Shown piece by piece: positions 10,098 to 21,125 of a stretch of 64,000 nt of DNA. The position numbers and the translations under genes were made by a program. The stretch's first letter is position 1; every line of letters begins with the position of its first letter. The DNA comes from Nitzschia sp. DOCU1 (Eukaryota; Bacillariophyta; Bacillariophyceae; Bacillariales; Bacillariaceae). A model generated the notes under the pieces. The model was not told the origin of the DNA, did not search any database, and was given only the letters and a program-made list of their open reading frames with translations. The stretch is from contig OX595987.1 in the NCBI GenBank assembly GCA_951394045.1, positions 1,240,001 to 1,304,000 on the forward strand, written 5' to 3'.

Positions 10098-12638
10098 TTA
10101 GATCAAAGGGGCGATACCTGGGCCACTTCGAGATCGAGCAATACCGATTCCAGATGGAGCACGGCCGAAGTCTTCGGGGTCCATTTTCTTTGGTCGCCAC
10201 GGGCTGGACATTCGGGTCAACGATCGGTGTGTGAAGATGGCCGTGGCGGCGGCGGTCATGAAAACAAGAATGCTGACAGCCAACGCAATGGCTTGGCCGG
10301 GCGGCATTCGCAACTTCTTGTACTGCCGAGGATTGCGCCAGTCATTGAAGTCAAAAGCATCAGCCATGAGTACGATTTCTCCGGTCTCATCGTAGGCACC
10401 ATAGATAATATTCTCAATAAAGGCACAGTTACGTTTCTCGAGATCCAGCTCGTACGCACTCATGTAGCGAGAGATCGTGTCAAAGTTGTTCATATGCATG
10501 TTGCACTGAGCGGATCCCTCGTAAAGAGCACGGCAGACGGCAACAGTTCCTTCCTCGTCGGTCTTGGGGGCAGTGGCGTACTGTCCGTCCCCGTAACGTC
10601 CCGTGCCACTGTCGATGCTGCCTGCGTAGGCCTCCTAAAGTTGAGATAGAAATGGTGAGATATGGGTGGTACAATGGGTGAGAAAGGTTGGTCAATGCCG
10701 TGGACTTACCGCGCCGTCGCATGAGATACACTCCTTGGGAAGCTGGAACAAGTCATTGTCATTATATTTGAATCCGAGGAGTGCGGAAACCGAGACGTCT
10801 TCACCAATGTAGTCAAGGCAATTCTCGTCACTATACACGCCAAGCGAGATCGTGTAGTGGTCGGAGCCACAGTGAGGGCCGATGTAGTAGGTCATTCCGT
10901 AGTCGTTTTCGTACGCAGTACACTCCAAGTACTCAGATACATCAAAATTATCTTGTTCGCCATACAAGTCTGAGCAGTAGGTGTAGTAGTCACCACACGT
11001 GTAGTCATCACACCAAAGGTAGGTCTTCTCATTCATTTGCTCGCACTCGTCGCAATACGATCCATCCTGGCACATGTAGAGTTTGGAACCATATTGACCG
11101 TTGTTGCCGTTGTCATTGCTTTGGTACCACACACCATCGCCTCCCCAGTATCCATACTGGCTTTGCTGTGATTGGTATCCATCGTTACCATAGTCGCCGT
11201 CACCGTTGTTCTGGTTTTCGGCGTTTTGGCCATTATTGTTGTAATTGCCGTACTGGTAGACAGGGTTACCGTACTGATCCACATAGTTACCGTACTCATC
11301 CACATACACATTGCTGGAGTTGTATTGATTGTTGGTAGATAAGTCGGCATTGTTGTTTTGATTGTTGTTGGAGCTGGAAGAGGACCACATCCTTTGCCAC
11401 CAGTTGCCATTCTTGTTTTGATTGTTGTTAGCGCTGGAGCCGCTGTTCGAGTTTCCGCTGTACGAAGAAGAGTCATCTACCCAATTGCCGTTCTGATCGA
11501 AGTATCCGTCGAGCTTGCGGTTTCCGTAACTACTACTGCGGGAGCCCTTGTAATTATAATAGTTTTGATAATCCTCGCCGCCCCAGCTGCCCCCGTTTGA
11601 ATTGTAGTAGGCACCGTTTCCAGTACGATCGTTATTGTAGTAACTGTTGTAGTTGTGGGCGCCGTTGTAGTATTGGTTGTAATTCTTGAAGTTTTGGTCA
11701 CCATTGCCATTGCCATTTGCATATCCCGCATTGTTTACATTCCAACCAGACATGTCTCCATTGTTTGCGTTGTAGTAGGTTTGCCAAGCTTGTTGTGCAG
11801 CCTGTTGAGCTTCTTGGTACTGCGCTTGCTCCATCTTTGCATAACACGTTTGCAGGTCGGTCTTGGCTTGCGCTTGGTACTCCCAGTCGCAAGGCTCGCA
11901 GTAGTCACAGTATGATTCATAACGATCGTCATAGTACCCTAGGATGTAGGACAAGTAGGTCTTCATCTCAACGGCGTATTCCCCGTAGTTCTTTCCACAG
12001 CCAGTCACAGTGTACTTGTTGCACTTGTCAGCAGGGCAGAGGCGGAAGACGGCGTAGGTCTCAACGACCATCGGGTTGCCGGTCTCGTAAGCTCGATATT
12101 CGTCGTAGGACTTAATAGCAGCACAGCCAGAGTACTTGAAGGCACGAGAAGTGAGGTCAAAGGGCACTTCTCCTCCAAAGTCCCAGTATTGTCCATTCCA
12201 ACTGGCAACGTCGGAATAGAAATTCTGATAGTCGTTGTACTGCTGCTGGTACTGACCGGACTGGCTACTGGACGATTGCTGTTGCTGGTACTGACCTTGC
12301 TGGCCGTTGTAGGATTGCTGCTGATACTGACCTGACTGGCTGCTGGACGATTGCTGTTGCTTGTACTGGCTGTAATCCTGGCTAGCCTGCTTAGTGTACT
12401 GCTGGTACCCCGAACTGCCACTGCTGCTAGACAGCTTTCGGGAGTTTCGCATAAGGTCCTCGTGGAGCTTTCGAATCTTCTGTGCTCGGTTCTTCTTTTG
12501 GGCCTCCTTGATGCGAGGGTTAGAGTGCATAGCATCCATAAACTCCTTGTTGAGACGACGCTTGGCACGGATATCATCCAAAGGATCGGCCATGGCCCCG
12601 GCGAGGAACGCCGGAAACACCAGTACAGAGAGCTTCAT
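10098..12638 (-). CDS. Silicanin-like RXL, N/Q-rich type I membrane protein, paralogue 1
   Basis: Two exons, 12638-10710 and 10634-10098, phase-0 intron of 75 nt; about 821 residues. Start chosen at MKLSVLVFPAFLAGAMADP, a clear signal peptide; the frame stays open upstream but that lies in a GA-repeat leader. Order: signal peptide; basic RXL sites (KRRL, SRKL); S/Q/Y-rich linker; Cys module A with SGCAAIKSYDEYRAYETG, FRLCPADKC, TGCGKNYGEYAVEM and YCDYCEPCDWEY; a 250-residue N/Y/Q/G-rich domain including NRKLD; Cys module B with CDDYTCGDYYTYCSDLYG and YIGPHCGSDHYTISLG; one transmembrane helix near the C-terminus (AIALAVSILVFMTAAATAIF); short cytosolic tail ending RSRSGPGIAPLI. Silicanins of diatom silica deposition vesicles have this layout (signal peptide, RXL, N/Q-rich, Cys, TM, short tail). 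That assignment is by architecture, not by alignment; a general surface protein is possible. Confidence 0.7.
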
Positions 12639-13751
12639 GGTGGGTGAATAACCTTGCTCCACTACTGACTGTGAGAGTTTGCTTGCTTGGAACAAAGTGT
12701 TCTGTTGTAGAGAGAGAGAGAGAGAGAGAGCGAGAAGATGCGTTTTTATCAAGTTGGCGATAAGAAAGATGATGGGAAGATAGCACAAGTTGAGACCCGG
12801 ATGTTCGCTCGAACGAACGTTGTGTGCGTTGTTGGCAGGGATTCATCTAAGTATCCTTGTGAATAAAACCGTAAATAACGTCAAAGCTTAAATATCCATC
12901 ATTTTTGTAGAGGCCTATTTCACGTCATCATAAATACTTAGTAGTTTCACATTTATTTCCGCGACTTCGAATTTCAATTCCATTGAGTTGGCGAGTGTAC
13001 TGACTGAATGCGAAAAAATTAGTATGGCTGAACGAGGAAGATAAGAAAATTGCCCCATTGCCCTACCAGTATTACATAGTCGGATTTGAAAACAAGAAAC
13101 GAGCCAGCTGGCCCTCTAGCTGCCATCTTTCGCTGTCGGTCGTCGTTCGCTACTATCATACGTAGTAGGTACACCATTACCCGGTTGCACAAAACAGAGA
13201 AGACGCTGCCCCGCACAATAATCCAGCACCCATTGCTAGCAACTGGATACAAATTGCACACTCTACACTGCTTTGACATAGTATCGGTATCTTATTAGGC
13301 GATGTTGACACTATTTGCGCAAGCAGCAATGTAATTTCTTGTTTGCTAGTAGATGAGTACAGGATACATTAGCACCAACGCTTATGCATGTTTCTCCCAC
13401 CGTAGTTAGCTAGCCAGCCTCTACTATCAACCCAAGAAAGTGAATGATAAAGTCTAGTTTCTGTAGGAAACAGCATATCAGGGCGGTGGCCAGATCTTCC
13501 GACTCTGCAAGATAATAATAGGAAAGCGAGAGTCGGTTGGAGCTGCTTTGATAGTCGAGATTAATTTTGGTCTGCTAGCTGGAATGCTTCTACAACATTG
13601 AGCGCAAAACGTGCAATCTTCTTGTATTGTACTAAAATTTCACACAATTTATCTCCTAAGTTGATCAATGTAAAGTTGAAACAAGTGTCCAGACGACACT
13701 ATAAAGAATTTAACCCCCTCCAAAATAACACAAAACGCCTCAAATAAGCGT
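12639..13751. other. Upstream region of paralogue 1 and spacer
   Basis: The first 200 bases are the 5' leader and promoter of the minus-strand silicanin-like gene, with a GA dinucleotide run at about 12709-12731. The remainder holds no supported gene; short ORFs look random. Confidence 0.5.
12709..12731. repeat. GA dinucleotide microsatellite
   Basis: An uninterrupted AG run of about 22 bases within the presumed 5' leader of the silicanin-like gene. On the coding strand it is a CT-rich tract about 70-95 bases upstream of the start codon, a place where it may influence initiation or transcription (inference). Confidence 0.9.
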
Positions 13752-15874
13752 TTAGATCAGAGGAGCAGCACCAGGTCCACTGCGAGAGCGTCCCATGACA
13801 ATACCCGAGTTTTGTCGAGCAAGAGCCGAGTCTGTCATACGCTTTGGCTTCCAAGGAGTGGACTGTCTCGTGAGGGCACGGTTAGTAATGGCAGCAGTAG
13901 CTGCAAGGGCAACGCAAAGGACAATGCTGGCAGAAAGACCGAGGGCTTGTCCAAGAGACATTCGAAGCTTCTTGTACTGCTTGGGGTTCTTCCAGTCAGT
14001 GAAATCGAATTGATCAGCCTGGAGTGTAATTTCGCCCGATTCATCGTAAGCACCGTAGATAATGTTCTCAATGAAGGCACAGTAGCGGGACTCTTGATCG
14101 AGTTCGTATTGGCTCATGTATTTCGAGATGGACGCAAAGTTGTTCATGTTCATGTTGCACTGAGCAGAAACGGTGTAAAGAGCAGAGCACATGGCAACGA
14201 CACCAGCATCAGTAGTGGCGGGGGAGGTGACGTATTCTCCGTAACGACCTTCGTTTTGTTGTTGTTCTTGTTCGTACTCCTCCTGTTGAGACGAAAGCAG
14301 AAGGGTGAGAGATCGAACAAGAGAGAAATAGACAATAAATGCAATGTTCAACTTACGGCTCCGTCACACGAGATGCACTCCTTCGGAAGCTTGAAAATGT
14401 CGGAGTCGCTGAACTTGAATCCAAGAACAGTGGAAAGCGAAACTTGCTCACCGATGTAGTTAAGACAGTTCTCGTCGCTGAAGACACCAAGGGAGACAGT
14501 GTAGTGGTCAGATCCGCAGTGGGGGCCAATGTAGTAAGACTGCCCATAGTCGTTGGTGTATGCTTGGCACTCAAGGTACTCCGCGGCGTCGAAATCCTGG
14601 AGTTCTCCGTACAAGTCCGAGCAGTAGGTGTAGTAGTCACCACAGATGTAGTCATCGCAATAGGCATAGGTCTTCTCGTTCTCGGCGGTACAGTAGTCAC
14701 ACGTGGATCCGTCGGCACACTGGTACGTACCACCCCCGTAGTTGTAGTTATTATTGTTGTTGTTGTTGTAGGGGTAGTAGTTTCCGTCTTGTCCCCAGTA
14801 TCCTCCAGCACCGTCGGCTCCACCCTCGGCATCGACCCAGTCGCCGTTCTCGTCGTAGTATCCGTACATGGCGGCATTGGCAGCGCCGTTGTTGTTGTTG
14901 TTCTGGTTTTGATTGTTCTGGTTGTTGTTGTTTCCATTGCCGTACCAGTTTCCGTAGTTAGCCAGGTCACGGTTGCCGTTTCCGCTGCTGGAGCTGGACG
15001 ACGAAGAGGCGTAGTTGGCGCTGTTGCTGTTGGCGGCATTGTAGTACTTGTTGTAGTTGTTCTGACCCTGGCCGTTGTTGTACCCGCCATTGGCGTTCTG
15101 GCCGTATTGGTTGGCGTTGTAGTAGTCTTGGTAGGCCTGCTGGCTGCTCTGGGCGACTTGTTGGTAGTCCTTCTTGGCTTGGTTAGCGTAACAGGTGTTC
15201 AGGTTGGACTTGGCTTCCGCCTGGTACTCCCAGTCGCAAGGCTCGCAGTAGTCGCAGTACTCGTCATAACGATCCTCGTAGTAGCCGAGGACGTAGGCCA
15301 AGTAGGTCTTCATCTCGACGGCGTACTCTCCGTAGTTCTTTCCACACCCGGTCATGGAGTAGTCGTTGCACTTGTCGGCGGGGCAGAGACGGAAGACGGC
15401 GTACGTGTCGATGACCATGGGGTTACCGGTCTCGTACGCTCGAGAATCGTCGTAGGACTTGATAGCAGCGCAGCCAGAGTACTTGAAGGCACGAGAGGTC
15501 ATGTCGAAAGGAGCGTCCACATAACCGGACATATCGCTGTACATGTTGGCGTACTGGCCTTCTTGCTGTGCGTACTGGCTGTTTCCATTCACGTTGCTAT
15601 ACCACTGCCCGCCGTTGTAAGCATTTTGTTGGTATTGCGAGTACTGACTGTTGTCGGCGAGGTGACGGGAGGCCTTCAGGAGATCCTCATGGAGCTTGCG
15701 GATCTTTTCCGAACGTCCCTTTTGGCGAGCGGCAGCAATGGCGGGCTCCCTCATGGCGTGCATGAAATCCGCACTCAACCGACGCTTAGAGCGGATGTCG
15801 CTCATCTTGCTCTCATGGTGGGCGGCACTGGCCCCGGCGAAGAGGAGAGAAAGGGTAAAGGCAGAGAACTTCAT
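13752..15874 (-). CDS. Silicanin-like RXL, N/Q-rich type I membrane protein, paralogue 2
   Basis: Two exons, 15874-14357 and 14282-13752, phase-0 intron of 74 nt at the same protein position as in paralogue 1; about 682 residues. Signal peptide MKFSAFTLSLLFAGASAAHH, RXL sites KRRL, SRHL and NRDL, Cys module A (SGCAAIKSYDDSRAYETG, FRLCPADKC, MTGCGKNYGEYAVEM, YCDYCEPCDWEY), an N/G/Y-rich middle with long Asn runs, Cys module B (CDDYICGDYYTYCSDLYG, YIGPHCGSDHYTVSLG, LPKECISCDGA), TM helix (LGLSASIVLCVALAATAAI) and tail RSRSGPGAAPLI. It is the closest relative of paralogue 1; the Cys modules are far better conserved than the low-complexity middle. Lumenal and cytosolic sides follow from the signal peptide and single TM (inference). 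Confidence 0.7.
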
Positions 15875-17173
15875 CGTTTCGGAGAGGAGGGAGGAGTTCT
15901 AATACCCTACGGTGCGAAACGCAAATTATATGATCAGTCGGGGAGGCTGGATGCGTGCCGTCCAATTTGAATATCCTTTGGGAGTTAGCGATTTGCATGA
16001 GCCTAGTTTCCACGACATCTGCGACGAACATGCGCGCCGGATGAAATATTACTTAGAAGAAAAATGAGCATGTCCATCAGTTGGGTATGTCGCATCCCCA
16101 TATAGATATTCGAATTTGTAGATCGCCGAATCAGAATCAAATCTCGTAGATTCACTTTTGGCGGTGCGCGTCCGACTGCCTGTAGGGACTACGTAGCATA
16201 CGTACTCCCGATTTGAGTTGACGGCCTTCGGCGGCGGAATCCGATCAATGGACCCTTTGCAAGACTGTCCGAATCTTTATCGGATAGAGAGTTTAACAAT
16301 TGATGTGTCTCAACGGAGTCGCAGCACGCGCCCGTTCGAAAGAGTTGGAACCAGCCTCACATTTTGGGACGTTCCAACCGAAAAGCAAATCCGATTGATA
16401 TACTATACTCCTAGCTAATATGCTACTATTAAAGCAGCTACTATTAAAGCAGCGAAAAGTGCGCGCTATCCATTTAGCAGCTACCTAGACGATCGGAAAG
16501 GAACGATCTCGCCAAATCGCCAACGCGATAACGGCTACCTGGAAAGGCAGCTGAGTCTCACGACTGTTGTTAAAGCAGCTAGAGAGCGAACTTGCATTAT
16601 CCCCGTTTTATGATCACCGAATATACTATGAAACTATCGTGCCAAAAGTACCAATAGTTGGAGCTGAAAGCCATCATCGTCCAGGTAGTCTAGTACGGCT
16701 CAGGATGGGGATAGTTAACGCGGCGTAGAAGCACGCACTATCCAGTTAGTAACTTCCTTGACGGTACGGTCGATCACTTTATATTATCAGGAACGATGCC
16801 TGCCACCTAGGACATTCTCGCAAGACTTTCAGCCTCGTTTGAAGCTTTCATCCGTTTAGGCGGATCGATCAGCGCTACAATAGTCTGCATATCTAATAAC
16901 TGCTGGAACACAGGTCCCGACAGTATCGGTAGATATGAGACAACATGTTGGATAATTTTTCATACATTAGGTGAACGTAATCGTAAGCTCTCTAGCTATT
17001 TTCTTTATGGTGTAAAAATGTTGTTACATGAATATACGATGACGGCCTTATTTCTTCTTCATGTTGTTGTTGCCGCAAATGAACTACGGCGTGGTGTTGC
17101 CATGGAATAGGGCCGGTAAATGAATGAACGACTGTATCCATCAGCGTCATATCATACATACCATTTACATATA
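15875..17173. other. Repeat-bearing spacer between paralogues 2 and 3
   Basis: No supported gene in 1.3 kb. It holds at least three copies of a dispersed element containing ATTAAAGCAGC and CTATCCA-TTAG text (listed separately). Immediately upstream of 15874 lies the promoter of paralogue 2. Confidence 0.55.
16433..16800. repeat. Dispersed ATTAAAGCAGC element, three degenerate copies
   Basis: At 16433-16513 the text CTACTATTAAAGCAGC occurs twice in a row and is followed by GTGCGCGCTATCCATTTAGC, then CTACCTAGACGATCGG. A shorter piece (TTGTTAAAGCAGCTAG) lies at about 16568, and 16693-16800 carries GTAGAAGCACGCACTATCCA, TTAGTAACT, then a GGTCGATC end. Related copies lie at 20940, 24121, 42424 and 44093. 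Copies are about 80-110 bp, imperfect, and confined to intergenic DNA; no coding capacity, so a short non-autonomous element or simple dispersed repeat is likely. Confidence 0.7.
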
Positions 17174-18916
17174 TTAAGCATAAACCGTTCCATCCTTGAA
17201 ATCAGGGCCACCACTTCTCGATCTCCCTTGAATAATTCCCGAGTGCATTCGTTCCATAACCACCGGCTGTCCCGGCACACCTGGTTGCCCATAGGCGCGG
17301 CGGCCCTTGGGATACCACGAATACTTAGCCTTGCTAATCTTTCGATGCAAGTAGCAAGCGTAGATGAGGAGAAACACCGCCGCCAACAAGGAAAAGGAGA
17401 GAACATACTTTTGGGCCTTGGTCATCTCCCTAACGTTGGGGACGTAGGAAGTCCAGCTGTCGTTGTCCAGATAAATGTAACCATACTCGTCATAACTGTT
17501 TGTGATCAAGTTGTGGATGAAGGTGCAGACTTCGTCTGATGTGTCTTCTTGGTTGTAGGACTGGGTGAGGCGAGGAACAAGGTTAGAATCCAAGCGTCAG
17601 CATATGATACTGTTGCTGTCTGCCAAGTACACTTACAGCATAATCTTCATTGTAGCCCATGTATTTATTACACTTGGCACTCATGTCATAGAGAGCGCCG
17701 CAAATGGAGGTAACTTGTTGACCATCATTCTGGTCCAAATCGTAGCCATCCTGTAGTAAAGTAACGACAACAAACAAGTAGTTTCGTGTGAGCAGCCTGG
17801 CAATTCGTGACAACAGCAACGAGAACAAATGAAACGTACCGAAGCCAGGCAGGAAATACACTTATTTGAATAGTACGTCTTGAGATTGATATCTTCCAGG
17901 TCCATTCCCATAATGGAGCTCAAGTCTGTCATGTCCGAGTTGTATTCGTTACAGTATTGATCCTTGTAGAGCCCGATTCCGATCGTCTTTCCGTCACTGC
18001 GGCAGTGGGGTCCAAGATACCCAACATTGTTTCCAACTTGAAATTGTCCGCACTCAAAGTATTCCTCCATGTCGGTGGCGTATTGCGAGTAATCCTTGCA
18101 CGCCGTTCGGAAATCGTTGCAGGCATCGTAGTAGTTAGAGCAATCAATGTCGCCCGCGTTGTTATTATTAGCCCCATCATCGTTGCCGTTGTTATAAAAG
18201 TCTGCATTCATGTAGTAGTAGTCATCAGTGGCAGCTGAATTGTAGTTGCTGCTACTGCTGTCAGCGTTGTACGAGCTGTAAGCCAGGCGTCGACGTCCAC
18301 CATTGTTTCCATCGTCGCCCGCGGCATCGTCACCAGCAGCATCGTCGCCAGCCGCAGCCGCATCGTCCCCATTCTGTTGTTGTTGTTGCTGCTGCTGCTG
18401 TTGTTGCGATGAGGAAGCAGCCACCATGCAGTAATAACAAGTCTCACAGTAGTTCTGGTACTCCAAAAAGTACTCTTCCGCCATGGTTTGCAAATAATCT
18501 TCCATGGGAATCAAGTAGTCGCCAAAGCCCGCGTTGCACCCGTAGTGATTATAGTTGGAGCATTCGTCCTTGGGACACAGCCTCACAATCACAAAACGGT
18601 TCATTCCCAGAACTGTCCCAGACGATTCGTCGGCTGCCATTTCATCGGACCATTGATGAACGTTTTGGCAACCAATGTATCGAAGTGCGTACTCGGTAAT
18701 GTTAATTGCAAAATCTTGATACTCCTCCAGGAAACGTGGCTGCTCCTCCTCTAGCGGCTTAGCCAATTGCATCAGCTTGGAAGTCACACGAGCATCCCGC
18801 TTCTTCTCTGCGACGGCAGCGTCCATTCGAGCCATGAACTCCTCGCGACGATGGCTCTCCGCGCTCTGGCCCGTGGTTAGCCATGAGCAAAGTACAAGAC
18901 TCCGAAGGAGCTTCAT
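17174..18916 (-). CDS. Silicanin-like RXL type I membrane protein, paralogue 3 (diverged)
   Basis: Three exons, 18916-17840, 17750-17637 and 17560-17174, introns of 89 and 76 nt, both phase 0; about 525 residues. Signal peptide MKLLRSLVLCSWLTTGQSA, then a shorter version of the fold: IGCQNVHQWSD, VIVRLCPKDECSNYNHYGCN, YCETCYYC, a pure glutamine run of about 11, acidic D/A repeats (GDDAAGDDAAGDDG), the RXL-like RRRLAYSS, an N/Y/S-rich stretch, then Cys module B (YYDACNDFRTACKDYSQY, YLGPHCRSDGKTIGIGLY, NKCISCLAS). The C-terminal half has a TM helix (YVLSFSLLAAVFLLIYACYL) and a tail with YSWYPKG and SGIIQGRSRSGG. The first intron matches that of paralogues 1 and 2; the second is extra. Confidence 0.65.
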
Positions 18917-19944
18917 GGTTATTATTGTTATTGTTGACAGAGCTTTGCAACACAACAACAAAGTCTACACAAACTTTATTTACTTGAAGAGAATGCGTTT
19001 GCAGTTCCAGTACAGTAGCACAGAGCAGAGATGGCAATCGGAGGAGAACAACAAGAACAACGTCAACGACAACGGCTCCTTTTGTCGCGGTTGTTTTCGC
19101 GATGTTTGGGGTATGTCGAGTATGCAGGCGTTTCGTGCTGTTTTAGCGCGTACGATGCCGTGCTTGCGCGCGCGGGAAAAATGAGGGAGAAACCGTTTCA
19201 TACAACGAGTTCGCTAAATATTAATCTTCAAACATGTATATCTACCAATGTTTCGCGAAGAAGTTTGCATTGGGAAGGACGCCTATGCCTTTCCGTTGTG
19301 CGAGCATGTCGATGCTGCAGTGCCGACGTTTTTAGTCTTTCGAAGATCCAGACCAGTCGAAAGCAAAGAAAGGAATGAAAACCAAAGATCCCTCCAAGGG
19401 TATACGGTGTTATTGAGAGAATGACGCCGTCGAGGTAGTTCCTCTAGCCAGCATCCCTTCTCTCAAGAAGAACGTGTTCGACATGGATCACTGTGATTGA
19501 TCGTTTGTGACGTTTGCATAAGTCAGCCTCCTCTTGAATCCCAGAGACAACGTTGGCCGCAACCCGGGTAGAGTTTGGATCGCGGGGCCAGTGGAACTAG
19601 ATCGAACGCACCAAGATTGCAGTCAGGCTGAGTTTGGGAGCAACCAGCGGGATCATCGTCCCTATATCATGACGTTCGTGGGTCAATTCTGTGACCTAAG
19701 GATACCCCCCTTTTACCTACATGGCAGTCATGAAATGTTAATCCTCTCTCAAACACACAACAGTTGGAACCGGAGTCATGCTGCCGGTCCTCCCGTGTTC
19801 AACGTGAAGAAAACATCAATTACTTTGTGCACCCGTCGGATAGTCGATCCCCGAAAATCGCCGTATTGGGGCTATCTGCTGCAGAATGGTCGTTTGGTTC
19901 AAGTGGAAGGCTTGTTTCAAGTGGCCCAACCAAATGTCAGATTC
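18917..19944. other. Spacer before the HSP90 pseudogene
   Basis: No gene I can support. A plus-strand ORF opens at 19534 and runs into the HSP90-like remnant; its first 135 codons resemble nothing I know and may be chance. Confidence 0.45.
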
Positions 19945-20640
19945 TTCCAGGGCATGCAGTTCCAAAACATTGCCGCGGAAAACGTTCATCTCAAAGATAA
20001 ATACGATGTGGATTTTGCGACCCGTCGTGAAAAATTATTCAAGGACGACAAGTTGAAACATTTGACCAAGTGACTACCATGAGGTTGTTGTACAACATGG
20101 CCGTCACCCACGTCGCCGTTTCAAAGGGTTTGGTGTTTACAGCCGTCATTGCTACTGCAGTAGTACTTAGTTCGGTCATTCTTCCAACATGGAATGAATC
20201 ATGCGAGCCCAATCGTACAGCCACGACCAGAACGACTTTTCTATGCGATTCGTGACGATTTTAAAGCTCAATCCTTGGCACGATCCTCGCCTGCTCAATC
20301 TCCTCGAGGGCGCCCCGCCAGAGGACGACAACAAAGATTTCACAGTCAATCCTCAAATCAAAGATGTCGCTTGGATTCTACACGAAATGGCATTGCTCAG
20401 TGAAGGTTTTGCACTGTAGAAACCCGAGGCACGCACCAAGCGCATGATGTGAGTCATGCAAACGTCGCAACTAGTTGCGGAAGGGATGGAAGAATGGGCA
20501 TCTAAGCCAGACCTTTCCGTGATGGGAGAAGAGGCTGCCGACGTGGGGGGTGATCTACTTCGTGATGGTCCCAAAGGTGTGGAAGCCCCGAAGACGCCAT
20601 TCCTCTAGTGCTGGACGAAGATGGCAACTTGCCCATCGAA
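19945..20640 (+). pseudogene. HSP90-family pseudogene, C-terminal fragment (GRP94-like)
   Basis: Remnant of the HSP90 chaperone middle/C-terminal region, pieced together across frames. About 19953-20070 reads GMQFQNIAAENVHLKDKYDV, like the GKRFQNVAKEGV segment of GRP94. A frame change follows near 20072, then RLLYNMAVTHVAVSKGL (like VVVSKRL). Text equivalent to NMERIMRAQ appears at about 20188 with the Arg codon CGA replaced by TGA, then QSYSHDQNDFSMR, LNPWHDPRLLNLL (like NPRHPLI) and DVAWILHEMALLSEGFAL followed at once by TAG. More stops follow, ending near an acidic tail at about 20610. The ATPase domain is absent. Two nonsense codons plus frameshifts make it a clear pseudogene; the ER versus plastid origin of the parent is uncertain. 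Confidence 0.75.
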
Positions 20641-21125
20641 CCGTAAGATGTAGTCGGTTTCTTGACGTACGAATAAAGCACCCTGGTGGAAGAACAACGA
20701 CGAGAAAGCAGCATGGCTACAAGTCACTTTGCTAGAGAGCATAATTAAGTTATACCAGCAGTAGATATGAGATCGACTGTGAAAAGACAGTGGTTCACGT
20801 CGTAACAACTTTGGAGGGTCGGTAGCTATTGACAAACTCAAAATGCATCGTCGATTCGAAGCGCGACGACAGCAGCTCTCGTTAGTCGTGGACTGTCGTA
20901 GCCTTGGATATGCTCAATGGAGCTTAGCACACCAATCGAAAGTACTATTAAAGCAGCGAAGAGTGCGCGTAAACTAGTCTACAAATTGAACATTTAGCGT
21001 TGTTTGCACTTGCACACCCGGCAGAATGCTAAGGCCGGAATGATCAAAACTCAGCCCCGTGGAGTCCAGTAGGTTTTCTCACCTTAGGTAGAAGTAGTAA
21101 ACTCTGCCTCTAATCTAGCTATCCG
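20641..21125. other. Spacer with one dispersed-repeat copy
   Basis: A copy of the ATTAAAGCAGC element lies at about 20942-20980 (ACTATTAAAGCAGCGAAGAG then TGCGCG). No supported gene. Confidence 0.55.

Noticed and set aside
14353..15090. 245-codon Thr-rich minus-strand ORF
   Set aside because: It is a frame-shifted reading of the AAC/AAT-rich segment of paralogue 2; Thr-Thr repeats come from that low-complexity text.
14339..15970. 543-codon plus-strand ORF rich in Val/Gly
   Set aside because: It is the antisense shadow of silicanin-like paralogue 2; a Val/Ile-rich composition is what Asn/Tyr-rich coding gives in reverse.
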